DNA of 64,000 bases from Rhodococcus opacus (lineage in GTDB: Bacteria > Actinomycetota > Actinomycetes > Mycobacteriales > Mycobacteriaceae), in NCBI RefSeq assembly GCF_012396235.1, contig NZ_JAAXPA010000024.1:1-64000 (forward strand), given 5' to 3'. Shown here piece after piece: positions 34,367 to 43,906 of the stretch (positions within the stretch are counted from its first letter, which is position 1; each line of letters opens with the position of its first letter). The notes under the pieces were generated by a model. That model was given only the letters and a program-made list of their open reading frames with translations. It did not search any database and was not told the origin of the DNA. Position numbers and translations under genes: made by a program.

Positions 34367-35773
34367 CTAGAAGGGGCCGCCGTAGAACGCGTAACCGCCC
34401 GCCCCCGCAGCCTTCGCCCGATACATCGCCGAGTCTGCCCGGCGGACGAGTTCTTCACGGGTGCACTCCGGATCGGAGAGTGCGACACCGATACTCGCAC
34501 TGATCGGCCAGTCGAGAGATCCTGCCCGGTTCAGGTCGGCGACGCTTCCGGTGATCCGGGCAGCAATCGCCACCGCTTCTGCTGCGCCCGCGACGTGCTC
34601 ACACACCACCACGAGTTCGTCACCGCCGAGGCGGGCAACGGTATCGCCCGGACGCACCGCCGACCGCAGATGCCTGGCGAGAACGACCAACGCGTCGTCG
34701 CCGCCGGCATGGCCGAGGCTGTCGTTGACGATCTTGAAGTCGTCGAGATCGACCAACAACAGCGCAACGCGCGTGCCACCGCGCGGCGCGGCGTCCATGG
34801 CGTCGTCGAGCCGGCGTCGGGCCAATGCCCGGTTCGGTAACCCGGTCAGCGGATCGTGCAAGCTCTGGTACACCAATGCGGCTTCGGCCTCGATGCGGCG
34901 GATCGCGGCGGACAGCACCGCCGTCACCGAGCGCAGGAAGGTCAGATCACGGTCGGTGTATTCGCGGGGACGACGACTGTGCGCGGTCAGCACTCCCCAC
35001 ACCGCTTCGGCGCCGATCGGAACGCACACCCCACTATGCAGCCCGCGCCTGGTCATCCCGACAGTGGAGAACCGGGTCTCGTGGACCCGATCGGCGCACA
35101 CGATCACTGCCCCGCTGGCGGTGGCAACCCGGGTTGTGAGCCCCTTCCCGGGGCGAACGTCGTCGGCGAGGGCTCGGGTCCCCGATAGGCCAGCACGGCG
35201 AGTTCGCCGTCGTCGGACATCTGCGCGATCGACGAGCACTGCACACCCATCAGTGCGGCGGCCGCACCGGCCGCCGCCGCGAGGAGCTCGTCGAGGTCCC
35301 CGCCGACCGCGAGTTGGCTCAAGTCTGCGATCGCCTGCTGCTCGCGGGCCCGGTACGCGGACTCCGCCAGAGCGCGGTGCAAGCGTTGTTCGTCCTCTTC
35401 TGCGCCGCGGCGATCCTGTGCAATCGAGGCGATCAGCGACGGCCCGGTGCGCGTGTGCTGCAGCACGAATGTCGTGATCAGCATCGGGATCGGCTCGCCC
35501 GTCACGAAATGGCGGAATTCCGTCAGCCCGTTCCACTCCCCCCCGCTCGACCAGCGCCGACTCCACCTCACGGGCCTGCACGAGGCCGACATCGGTGAAC
35601 AGCTCCGCCGTCGTCCGCGCGTACGCGTGCACGGCATCCCCTAATCCGAGCAGACCGACACCGGCGGGATTGACATACACGATTCGCCCGGACACGAATT
35701 CGGACACGAACACCAAGGCCGGAGTGTGTTCGAGGACCGCGAGCAACATCCCCGAATCCGGCAGAGCCTCCAT
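34367..35773 (-). pseudogene. PAS-GAF-GGDEF diguanylate cyclase with two compensating frameshifts
   Basis: ATG 35771-35773 (MEALPDSGMLLAVLEHT) opens a PAS domain behind GGAAGGGAG. At a seven-G run near 35540 the family text moves to another frame (EWNGLTEFRHFVTGEPIP, then a GAF start QQAIADLSQLAVGGDLDEL). Near 35180 it returns to the first frame (ALADDVRPGKGLTTRVATASG) and runs through a GGDEF domain (HDPLTGLPNRALARRRL, RLGGDELVVV) to the stop. The motif is GGDEL, which some active cyclases have. The original frame stays open throughout, so a 468-aa product with a scrambled middle of about 120 residues is possible. The pair of indels could be read errors. Confidence 0.75.
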
Positions 35774-35909
35774 GGGTACTCCCTTCCCTGCGAACCTTCC
35801 GTCCCACATCCGCCTGTGACCTCCTCCACGATAAGCGGCGTCGGCACCGCCGCGGCGGTGCGGGCGTGGCACGTTGATTCTGCCTCGGTGAACGTGCACG
35901 ATCGTGGGC

Positions 35910-36392
35910 ATGCGCAGAGCGCGTTGGCCGGCATTCGCGCCGCCGGCAGCGAGTGGGACCGCAGTGCACGGTCCCACCATCCTCGCGTCCAAAACTCACA
36001 TCACCCTCGACTTGCTCGGAATCGTCGCCTTCTCGTCCGGAATCCATGTCCGACTCGCGCTGACTGCGACCGGGCGCGCCGCCGAACGTGCGCATCACGA
36101 GACACGATCGCTGTCCGATCCCACCGATCCCGACACCCAGTGGTCGTATCTGTCGGTCCTGCTGCAGCTGGGGTCCGTGGCGGGCGAAGCCGACCCCTAC
36201 CTGCCGCGATCCGGTTCGCCGCTGAACTGGGGTGGGGTGCCCGCGTACCGCACGGAGCCGAATTATTGGCTCGGTACGTGTACACGGCCGCACGACATCA
36301 TGATCTCGGCGGGGTGGCCGGAGATCGGTCTCGGCCCCACCTGTGTCACGGCCCTCCTCGAAGCCAGTCCGTCCGCTGTCACATCCGACTGA
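35910..36392 (+). CDS. Conserved hypothetical protein
   Basis: The roughly 160-aa protein reads GPTILASKTHITLDLLGIVAF, then QWSYLSVLLQLGSVAGEADPYLP and TEPNYWLGTCTRPH. It has no signal peptide or clear TM helix. The text is protein-like and I believe it is conserved in rhodococci, but I can give it no family name. The start is uncertain: ATG 35910 has no clear ribosome site and a GTG at 35904 is equally possible. It lies divergent from the GGDEF gene. Confidence 0.5.
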   Translation: MRRARWPAFAPPAASGTAVHGPTILASKTHITLDLLGIVAFSSGIHVRLALTATGRAAERAHHETRSLSDPTDPDTQWSYLSVLLQLGSVAGEADPYLPRSGSPLNWGGVPAYRTEPNYWLGTCTRPHDIMISAGWPEIGLGPTCVTALLEASPSAVTSD

Positions 36393-36416
36393 TCGTGAAA
36401 GCGAAGCCCGGCTCTG

Positions 36417-37694
36417 CTAGAGCGCCGAGGTCGTGAGGGCATCGGATGCTGTCACGATCTCGAACGGCATTTCGATGTGCGCAACCGTCCCGGATCGAGG
36501 TCCGGGGTGGACGGAGAAGCTGCCTCCGGCCGCGACGACACGGAGTTCGTGCGATGTCAGTCCGATGTGGCCTCTGGTGAGGCTTCGGTCGATCGCCTCA
36601 CGGGAGATGCCACACCCGTCGTCGGTGACATCGAGGACCGCATGCTCACCCCACCGCGCCAGCTCGACCCGGACGGTACGGGCGTGCGCGTGTTTCACCA
36701 CGTTGCTGAGCAATTCGCGTGCCGCGCCGAACAGCACATCATCAGCCGTGGTGCGAAGGTCGTCGACCCATTCCGAGGTCAGAAGCTCCACGTCGAAACC
36801 GCCACGTGCCTGGGCGGATCGGGTGATGTCGCCGAGAGCGCGAGCGAGACCGACACGATCGAGCACAGTGGGATGCAGCTCCGAGACGGTCGCCCTGAGC
36901 AGGGTCGCGGATTCGGTGAGTGCGTGGGTGATGCGATCCACCGCCTCCGGGTCGGCACTGCCGGTGAGGTCGTCGAGGTCCATTTTCGCGGCCAGGACGA
37001 GTTGGAGCGCCCCGTCGTGGAGTTGCTCGGACAACGCACGTCGTTCGCGTTGTTCGAGACCCATCAACTCTGCGAGCAAGGCGGTGCGGTCGCGCACCAG
37101 GTGACCGATGGTCAGCACTCTGGAGCGTTGAATTCTGCTGAGCACGACGGCGCCTGCACCGAGGACGGCGAGGGCCATCGTGCTGAGCAGGATGGAGGTC
37201 CAGGGTTCTTCGTTCGAAGCCATCGTGGCCCAGCTGGCGGCCAGGAACACCAAGACCGTAGGCACGACCACGGACGCGCAGATACCTGGACGCAGCTGCG
37301 TCGAGGCCAGTAGCGGGATCACGAACAAACCGTTGCTCAGGATGTCTGCGGTCCAACTCTGTTGTGCTGCAATACCAGTCAACAGGGTGAGGCAGCCGAG
37401 GACCGCGAGGTCGACGAACAGTGCGAGCCACATCGCGTTCACCGGCCCCGGACCGCCTCGACGAGTCCACAGCGCGAGCCCGCCGGACCAGAGTGCGTAG
37501 CAGATCAGGACCGCGACGCACACGCCCGCATCGTTCAGGGGCGGGACGAACCCGAGAGTCAACGCAATGAAGAGCACCAGCACACCGCGAAGCGCGAGTT
37601 GCAGATAGGCGCCGCGATAAGCGTGCTCGAGGATGATGCGTTCGAGATCTGGGCTGCCGCCGAGATCCGCGGGTAGTACCGATGACTCAGCCAT
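36417..37694 (-). CDS. NarL-type sensor histidine kinase, orphan
   Basis: The 425-aa membrane kinase has an N-terminal block of about six TM helices (residues 32-186), a HisKA_3 dimerisation domain (RERRALSEQLHDGALQLVLAA, phospho-acceptor His226) and a HATPase domain with ELLSNVVKHAHA, DVTDDGCGI and GHIGLTSHELRVVAAGG. This is the DegS/NarX class, which phosphorylates LuxR-type response regulators. No response regulator gene is adjacent, so its partner is elsewhere. Immediately upstream is the remnant of another histidine kinase. Confidence 0.9.
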   Translation of the reverse strand: MAESSVLPADLGGSPDLERIILEHAYRGAYLQLALRGVLVLFIALTLGFVPPLNDAGVCVAVLICYALWSGGLALWTRRGGPGPVNAMWLALFVDLAVLGCLTLLTGIAAQQSWTADILSNGLFVIPLLASTQLRPGICASVVVPTVLVFLAASWATMASNEEPWTSILLSTMALAVLGAGAVVLSRIQRSRVLTIGHLVRDRTALLAELMGLEQRERRALSEQLHDGALQLVLAAKMDLDDLTGSADPEAVDRITHALTESATLLRATVSELHPTVLDRVGLARALGDITRSAQARGGFDVELLTSEWVDDLRTTADDVLFGAARELLSNVVKHAHARTVRVELARWGEHAVLDVTDDGCGISREAIDRSLTRGHIGLTSHELRVVAAGGSFSVHPGPRSGTVAHIEMPFEIVTASDALTTSAL

Positions 37695-37775
37695 GGGACG
37701 GCCTCCTCGGCCGGGCGACTCCGACAGGAAGATGCGGGGACATCAACTGCTGGACCTGCGACAATGCCCAAGATT

Positions 37776-38752
37776 CTAGCACCGGACTGTGGGGGACCCC
37801 TGGTACTCGACGGTCTGCGCGCGGGCCCTGCGGACCTCCGCGAACTGCGCCTCGCAGTTCACCTTGCAGTCGCTGATTGTCCAGCGCCAGAGTGGTGGCG
37901 GCCCGCACGGCCGCCAGCAGCCTCGGCTGGTCGGCGACCGCACGGTCGTACACCACCGCCCCCCACCAGGACGCCGTCGCGGATGAGGGCGGTCGCCTCG
38001 CGGGGATCGTTCCTGGGTGGCAGAACCTGGGGACGCCCTTGCGCATCCACATATCCGTCGTCCGCGCGGGAGAACGACCACAACGCCAGGTCCGGGTCGC
38101 GCAGTGCCGCGTGCACCGCGTCGATGAAGCGATCACCGAGCGGGGCGGTGCCGATCTCGATCATCGAGGTTGCGCACTGCGGCTCGGGCGACGCGGTAGC
38201 GCAGAGCAGCGATCCACAGCGGCGCCACGGCGGCCTGGTAGGCCGGTGAACCCGACCTCCATCGGGCGATCACCACGCCGATCAGGACCACCCCGAGGGC
38301 GATCCCCACTGCACCGAACATCACTTGCAGCGCCGCGAAGACCCTCGGGTCGTCACGCACCAGGAGCAGATTCAACGACGGTGGATGGGCCGGGCTGATG
38401 CGGTGGGTGTCGAGGAACGCAAGCTCGGACACGACGGCGACGGCGTAGTACGCGTAGCGTCCGTCGACGAACCACCGCTCCCACCGGTGGCGCAACCGCC
38501 CCCCAGGGAAAACTGAACACGAGTTGGGTCAGCACCGCAATGTACATGTTGGTCAGCGCGGCGCCGACCGTGAACAGGGCCGGAACCGTCGACAGTCGAA
38601 AGCCCTTCACCAGCCACAGCAGCCCGGTGGCAACCAGCAGCCACCCCAGGTTGTCGTGCGGCCGGTGGCTTCTGGCGACCGGGCCGGCCGCCACCCGCGA
38701 CCGCCAGTACGGCGGTCACCAGGGCGGTCGCACACTGCGCGCGAAGACTCAC
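37776..38752 (-). pseudogene. Remnant of a membrane sensor histidine kinase
   Basis: Pieces of one protein appear in successive frames: LRAQCATALVTAVLAV; DNLGWLLVATGLLWLVKG and NMYIAVLTQLVFSFPWG; RWERWFVDGRYAYYAVAVV with two more TM helices; DRFIDAVHAALRDPDLALWSF; VVYDRAVADQPRLLAAVR with ALDNQRLQGELR; and AQFAEVRRARAQTVEYQG, then a stop. The last pieces are the linker that normally leads into the phospho-acceptor helix; the helix and ATPase domain are missing. At least five frameshifts make this a genuine pseudogene. It may once have been a neighbour or paralogue of the intact kinase downstream. Confidence 0.75.
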
Positions 38753-38996
38753 CGGGTGCCGCCCGCGAGTCCGGACAGTTCGAGGAACACGGGATCGATC
38801 CTCGTGGGGATCCCGATTCGGCACCATCACCACAGGGTGGGGTAATGCGACACCTGGGTGGACCGTCTCGACACCTTCGGCCCCTGTCGCCTGCCGTTGT
38901 TCGGCGCGGATCGATCGATGCCACGCGGCACACCGGCATTCGTGGGAACATCTCATCCGATCGGTCCAGCAGACTGAAGAGAAAGGGGTGTGGTTC

Positions 38997-39911
38997 ATGA
39001 CCAGGATTCGACTTCGGCCCGCGGTGGCACTGGCATCGATCGCCGGTGCGTCGACCCTGTTTCTTGCGGCCTGCACCCAGGACGCATCGTCGACCGAGGG
39101 CACCGAATCGGCCGCGCCGAGTGCCTCCGACGAGGCGCCGGCCGCGGAGGCACCCGTCAACGGTGTCGATGCGAAGGTGTACGCCTCCAGCGACCCGGAA
39201 ACCGATGCCTACGGGTTCGTCACACCGTCAGGGAAATGGCAGTGCGCGATCATTCCCACCAGGAATGTTGCCGGATGTGCGTCTCATCCCACTGCGGGGC
39301 CATTGGGAGTCCCGGGGGCTCCGCAGATCGCCTCGCCGGACGGAGGCCCGCCGGCCGAGGCGAACCTCATCGCGGTCGAGGCGGGGAAGGAGCCGAGCTT
39401 CCAGAACTGGAACCAGACGGTCTTTCCCGCCAACGCCAAGGTCCTCCCCTACGACACCACGCTGGCGATCGACGGATTCAGTTGCAATGTGCAGTTCTCC
39501 GGCGTCTCCTGCAGGGAGGATGCAACGGACAAGGGGTTCACCATCTCCACCAGCGGCTACAAGTTCGAGTTCACCCCGATACCCGTGAGCCTCCCCAGCG
39601 CGAGCCCGGCACAGATCGCGCCCACGGCGGCCCCGCTTCCCCAGCAGGCGCGCGGATCGAATCAGTGTGGCCCCGTTGCCTATCCGGAGACGGGAAAGCC
39701 TGCGACCGTGGTCATCGTGAAGGGAACACTCCGCTGCGACGAGGCGCACGCGATGCTCACGAAGTATTTCGCCGCACCGGACAAGAACGAACCGGTGTAC
39801 AGCTTCGACGGGTGGGAATGCCGCCTCGCGGGAGACCCGGGATCCGCGGAGATCGGCTACACGATCAACTGCACCGACGACAACGGGAACACCGTGGTCG
39901 CACAGCCGTAG
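38997..39911 (+). CDS. Lipoprotein of unknown function
   Basis: The 304-aa product starts MTRIRLRPAVALASIAGAS and has a lipobox (FLAAC), so it should be lipid-anchored outside the membrane. An acidic Ala/Glu linker follows, then a domain of about 230 residues with eight cysteines in pairs (GKWQCAI...AGCAS; FSCNVQF...SCRED; NQCGP...LRCDE; WECRL...INCTD). The spacing suggests two similar half-domains, each disulfide-bonded. AAAGGGG precedes ATG 38997. No family name recognised. Confidence 0.8.
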   Translation: MTRIRLRPAVALASIAGASTLFLAACTQDASSTEGTESAAPSASDEAPAAEAPVNGVDAKVYASSDPETDAYGFVTPSGKWQCAIIPTRNVAGCASHPTAGPLGVPGAPQIASPDGGPPAEANLIAVEAGKEPSFQNWNQTVFPANAKVLPYDTTLAIDGFSCNVQFSGVSCREDATDKGFTISTSGYKFEFTPIPVSLPSASPAQIAPTAAPLPQQARGSNQCGPVAYPETGKPATVVIVKGTLRCDEAHAMLTKYFAAPDKNEPVYSFDGWECRLAGDPGSAEIGYTINCTDDNGNTVVAQP

Positions 39912-39956
39912 ACCGATCACCCGCGACACTCGACGCTCGATGTCTACGCTGGCGCT

Positions 39957-40274
39957 ATGCAACCACCGAATGACCAGGACGGTACTTGGGAGGGTTCGTG
40001 GCTCGCGGCAATGACGGTGATCAAGAGTGCTCAGCGGGTTTTCACGCCTCAGAACCGCCCTCCCTCCGAGCTCCTTCCTCTCGTCGAACCCCTGAGCCGG
40101 TTGGGTGATGTGCTCCGGGCAGCACCGCCCGACCCCGAAGAGTCCCGCCGTCGCGCGGCCGAGCTGGTGGCCGATCGAGACCTGATCGAATGGGCATGCC
40201 GGCCGGATCAGCCCAGCGAGATCCGGGAGTTCGGGGCGACCTTGGCCTTCCTGTCCATGAAACTGACCACCTGA
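39957..40274 (+). CDS. Small hypothetical protein
   Basis: The 105-aa product (MQPPNDQDGTWEGSWLAAMTV...) is soluble and mostly helical, without recognised motif. It starts 45 bases after the lipoprotein stop on the same strand and ends just before a 40-bp tandem duplication. The ribosome site is weak. Possibly co-transcribed with the lipoprotein. Confidence 0.55.
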   Translation: MQPPNDQDGTWEGSWLAAMTVIKSAQRVFTPQNRPPSELLPLVEPLSRLGDVLRAAPPDPEESRRRAAELVADRDLIEWACRPDQPSEIREFGATLAFLSMKLTT

Positions 40275-40284
40275 GCCTCGGGCT

Positions 40285-40364
40285 GTCCACGCCGCACAGG
40301 CGTCCGGACCGCTCAGAAGTCGTAGTCCACGCCGCACAGGCGTCCGGACCGCTCAGAAGTCGTA
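40285..40364. repeat. 40-bp tandem duplication at the 3' end of the exonuclease gene
   Basis: A 40-bp unit at 40285-40324 is repeated exactly at 40325-40364, with the first six bases (GTCCAC) present a third time. The second copy contains the last codons and stop of the exonuclease III gene, the first copy lies just outside. The structure looks like a recent slip or misalignment duplication. Confidence 0.95.
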
Positions 40365-41267
40365 GTCCACGACGACCGGAGCGTGATCGCTCATCCGGCG
40401 GTCGGCCGCCGGATCACGGTCGGTGCCGGCCGTGACCGCCGCTCGTGCCAATTGCGGCGTCGCGAGGTGGTAATCGATGCGCCAGCCGATGTCGTTCACG
40501 AATGACTGCCCCAGCCACGACCACCACGAGTACGGACCCTCGACGCCCGGATGCTGTCGCCGGACGACGTCGACGAGGGTGCGCGGCGACAGGATGGAGT
40601 CGAACCACTCGCGCTCCTCCGGCAGAAACCCCTCGGCCTGGTTGCTACGCCGCCAGTTCCGTACGTCGGAACGGGTGTGCGCGATGTTGAGGTCACCCAT
40701 CAGCAGAAGCTCCCTGCCGCGTGCGCGCGCCGTGCGCCGCGACCGGGTCAGCTGTCGCGCGAACGCGGAGAGGAAGCGCATCTTGCGGTCGTACCGGGCG
40801 CCGCCGTCGGGCGCTTCCCGCATCCGCCCGGGCTTCTGGAGGTGGGCCGGAAGGCCACCCTTCGGCAGGTACATCGATGCCACGGTGATCGGCGCCTCGG
40901 CGAGGTCGACCTCGACGTACCGACCCTGGTTCGCGAACTCTCCCAGCCCCCGGGCCAACGGCTCCGGATCCAGTTCGACGCTGTCGGTGTGCATTTCACC
41001 TGGCGCCCGCATCAGCGCCGTACCGCTCCACGTCCGAACTGCGACGGGCGCCTGCCGGGTCAGGACCGCGACACCGTTGCGGCCCGCGACGTCCCCCTCG
41101 TCGTACGTGAGGTGGTAGTCGCCGAACACCCCCGGCGGGATGGACTCGGCACGAGCCCGCACCTCCTGAAGCGCGACCACATCGGGGCCGCGGTCGCCCA
41201 GCCAGTCCTCGAAGCCGCGCCGCTGCGCTGCGCGGATCCCGTTGACGTTGAAGGTCGCGATTCGCAC
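40353..41267 (-). CDS. xthA: Exodeoxyribonuclease III
   Basis: The 304-aa DNA-repair enzyme (AP endonuclease and 3' exonuclease, Mg-dependent) shows all endonuclease/exonuclease/phosphatase-fold motifs: TFNVNGIRAA, VALQEVRA with the metal Glu, LLMGDLNIAHT, and the C-terminal MSDHAPVVVDYDF. It is somewhat longer than E. coli XthA because of insertions around EPLARGLGEFANQGR. The ATG at 41265-41267 begins at the conserved N-terminus. A tandem duplication covers its 3' end. Rhodococcal genomes often have more than one ExoIII. Confidence 0.92.
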   Translation of the reverse strand: MRIATFNVNGIRAAQRRGFEDWLGDRGPDVVALQEVRARAESIPPGVFGDYHLTYDEGDVAGRNGVAVLTRQAPVAVRTWSGTALMRAPGEMHTDSVELDPEPLARGLGEFANQGRYVEVDLAEAPITVASMYLPKGGLPAHLQKPGRMREAPDGGARYDRKMRFLSAFARQLTRSRRTARARGRELLLMGDLNIAHTRSDVRNWRRSNQAEGFLPEEREWFDSILSPRTLVDVVRRQHPGVEGPYSWWSWLGQSFVNDIGWRIDYHLATPQLARAAVTAGTDRDPAADRRMSDHAPVVVDYDF

Positions 41268-41423
41268 GAGTGACAGTGTAGGGATCCGACCGACGCGTCG
41301 AATCTCGCCATACCTTTCACGTGCCGTCTGGCAGTTCTGCGGAGTTGGCCGATTTGTATGTGAACTCGAGTACGCGTTGCTAGCCTTCCCGTGATTGAGA
41401 CCACACTGCAGGGGGAGATCTCG

Positions 41424-42998
41424 ATGCGGATCGCGCGGACGCGGCCAGGAAGTGCCCGGCGCGGTGTGGCGACCGCGGCCCTGGCGGTATCGGTTGTCCT
41501 CGGGGTCGCGACGAGCCCCGTGCCTGCCGTCGCGTCAGCCGAGACGTTCTTCTTCGACGACATCGGCTCGACGGCCGTTCCGAGGGCGAACTGCGGCCCC
41601 GGCTCGCTGCCCGAAACGGGCATGCAGGGCGACGTTCCAGCCGAGGACCGAAACAACGGCCGAAGCACCCAGGGCTATCGATGCAATATGTCGCTGGTCG
41701 GAGGCTTACAGGATCGCGGTGGTGGCCTGCTGTCGGTGACCTACGACCACTGCTCCTACACCAGCACGTTCTTCCCCGGGAACCTGCTCAACCCCACAAC
41801 GCCGGGCGTACAGGTGCTCGACGTGTCGAACCCTGCGCAGCCGGTGTTGTCCACGACCCTGAACGAACCCGCGATGCTGGGCGGAACCTGGGAAAGTCTG
41901 AAGGTCAACAAGGCACGCAAGTTGCTCGCGGCCACGGCGGTGCCGATCGCTGCCGGCACCGGCTATTTCTCCGTCTACGACATTTCCGACTGCGCCCACC
42001 CCCGATTGCTCAACCGTGGTGCCGGTAGCGACGTCACGATGCCGCTGCCGTTCATCTCCCATGAGGGCGGCTTCTCGCCGGACGGCAACACCTACTGGGT
42101 GTCCGGCCCCGCACCGGGTTTCCTCACCGCCATCGACATCAGTAACCCCGCCGAGCCGCGGATCATCTGGCAGGGATTACACGGACTCGGCGGGCACGGC
42201 TTCGGCATCACCCCCGACGGGAACCGGATGTACCTGTCGAATCTCGGTGGGATCACAGTCCTCGACATCAGCGCGGTGCAACGGGGCGACCCATATCCCA
42301 CCGTCCCGCAGATCGCCACCTACCTGTGGACCGACGGCTTCTTCAATCAACACAGCATCCCGGTCACCTATGGGGACAAGCCTTACATCTTCACCGTCGA
42401 CGAAACCGGCGGCGGTGGAATCAAGGTCTTCGATGTCGCCGACCCGGCGCACGCCGAGATCGTGCAGAAGATCAAGCTCGAGATCCAACTTCCGGCCAAT
42501 ACCGCCGCGAACCTTCGGTCGTCGCAAGGCGGCTCGGTGTTCTCCTACGATCCGCACTACTGCGTGGTCGACCGTCCAGCCGACCCGACCGCACTCGCGT
42601 GCTCCTGGGAATCGTCCGGGATCCGCGTGTTCGATATCCGCGATCTGAACCGCATCAGTGAGATCGCCTACTACAACCCGCCGGCACAGACCGGCAAGAA
42701 CGTTCAGCTCACCAACTCTCCACACGCATTGTCCTCGCTGATCGGTGTCTCACTCTTCAACTTCGTTCCGCTCGCCCGCGCCGTCTTCGAGGGCAAAACG
42801 GATCCGCGGGTCGCGTTCGGCCCGCGCGCCGGAATGGTGGCGTTCGGCGACCTGTCGGCGGACTGGTGCTTCTCACCTCCGGAGTTCCACGGCAACCAGA
42901 TCTGGACCTCGTGCAGCGACAACGGCTTCATGGCGTTGCAACTGGACGACACCGTTTATCAACCACCGGCGAATCAGGCTTCGACTTATGGTCAGTGA
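41424..42998 (+). CDS. Secreted LVIVD-repeat beta-propeller protein
   Basis: The 524-aa protein has a Sec signal peptide (MRIARTRPGSARRGVATAALAVSVV..., cleavage near VASAE) and LVIVD-type propeller blades: VQVLDVSNPAQPVL, FSVYDISDCAHPRLL, LTAIDISNPAEPRII, ITVLDISAVQRG, IKVFDVADPAH and IRVFDIRDLNRISEI. Six cysteines may form disulfides. ATG 41424 has GGGGAG eight bases upstream. It overlaps the DUF305 gene by 11 bases, so both are co-translated; together they probably act outside the membrane, perhaps in metal handling, but evidence is only contextual. Confidence 0.85.
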   Translation: MRIARTRPGSARRGVATAALAVSVVLGVATSPVPAVASAETFFFDDIGSTAVPRANCGPGSLPETGMQGDVPAEDRNNGRSTQGYRCNMSLVGGLQDRGGGLLSVTYDHCSYTSTFFPGNLLNPTTPGVQVLDVSNPAQPVLSTTLNEPAMLGGTWESLKVNKARKLLAATAVPIAAGTGYFSVYDISDCAHPRLLNRGAGSDVTMPLPFISHEGGFSPDGNTYWVSGPAPGFLTAIDISNPAEPRIIWQGLHGLGGHGFGITPDGNRMYLSNLGGITVLDISAVQRGDPYPTVPQIATYLWTDGFFNQHSIPVTYGDKPYIFTVDETGGGGIKVFDVADPAHAEIVQKIKLEIQLPANTAANLRSSQGGSVFSYDPHYCVVDRPADPTALACSWESSGIRVFDIRDLNRISEIAYYNPPAQTGKNVQLTNSPHALSSLIGVSLFNFVPLARAVFEGKTDPRVAFGPRAGMVAFGDLSADWCFSPPEFHGNQIWTSCSDNGFMALQLDDTVYQPPANQASTYGQ

Positions 42999-43641
42999 CA
43001 CCAAGTCTTCGTCGTTCCGCGGTCCCCTCGTCCTGTTGCTGTGCGCCACCGTGCTTGGCGTCGCCGGGGTCGCCGCCGGAATGGGGTTCGAATCGGAACG
43101 CGACACCAACCCCGACACGGTGCAACTGTCATCAGCGGACATCGGCTTCGCACAGGACATGTCGGTGCACCACGAGCAGGCCGTGCTGATCGCCCAGACG
43201 CTGTCGCAGGACGTCGATCCGCAGACCCGGGTCATCGCCGATCAGATCGTCGTCGCACAGACCTCCGAGATCGCGACGATGCGCGGTTGGCTCACCCTCT
43301 TCGACGAACCGTTCACCACACCGCAACCGATGCAGTGGATGCACGGATCGGATCACGCCATGACTGACCACGGCGGCGCACCCATGCCGGGGGCAGCGAG
43401 TACCAGCGAGATCACCCGGCTCGCCGGCCTGCGCGGAGCAGATGCCGAGACACTGTTTCTGCACCTCATGATTCGGCACCATCAGGGGGGAGTCGACATG
43501 GCCGAGGCAGCCACCCACGCAGTTGCATCCGAACCGATCCGCCGCATCGCACGCGGGATGATCCGTGACCAGAGCAATGAAATCGCAGTGATGACAGCCA
43601 TACTCGACACCCGAGACGCGACACCGCTCCCCCACCCTTGA
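42988..43641 (+). CDS. DUF305 membrane-anchored protein
   Basis: The 217-aa protein has one N-terminal TM helix (residues about 10-32) and a DUF305 four-helix domain with the His pairs IGFAQDMSVHHEQAVLIA and LMIRHHQGGVDMA; a His/Met-rich loop (MQWMHGSDHAMTDHGGAPM) lies between. The His/Met content suggests binding of copper or a similar metal outside the cell, an inference. The start overlaps the LVIVD gene. In relatives DUF305 usually sits with DUF3105; here that gene is at 20.5 kb. Confidence 0.88.
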   Translation: MVSDTKSSSFRGPLVLLLCATVLGVAGVAAGMGFESERDTNPDTVQLSSADIGFAQDMSVHHEQAVLIAQTLSQDVDPQTRVIADQIVVAQTSEIATMRGWLTLFDEPFTTPQPMQWMHGSDHAMTDHGGAPMPGAASTSEITRLAGLRGADAETLFLHLMIRHHQGGVDMAEAATHAVASEPIRRIARGMIRDQSNEIAVMTAILDTRDATPLPHP

Positions 43642-43906
43642 GGCGTTGAGGCTCTCGACCGCCCACACCCGGAAGCCCGACGCATGTCGCGCAGATGCCG
43701 GGACTGCGAGGTCCGCTCCCACACCGCGCGACGTTGTAGTCCGGCGCGAGCTCGGGGTCGGGGCCCGTTCGGGGTCGATCTCGACGGTCTCGAGCAGCGT
43801 TTACCGGCTTGTCGTCGATGCGTAACAACCGCACCTACCGATAGCCTGCCACGATCGACTGACGAGCCGGTCGTGCTCGATGTCATTGTGACTGCTCCGG
43901 GGCGGG

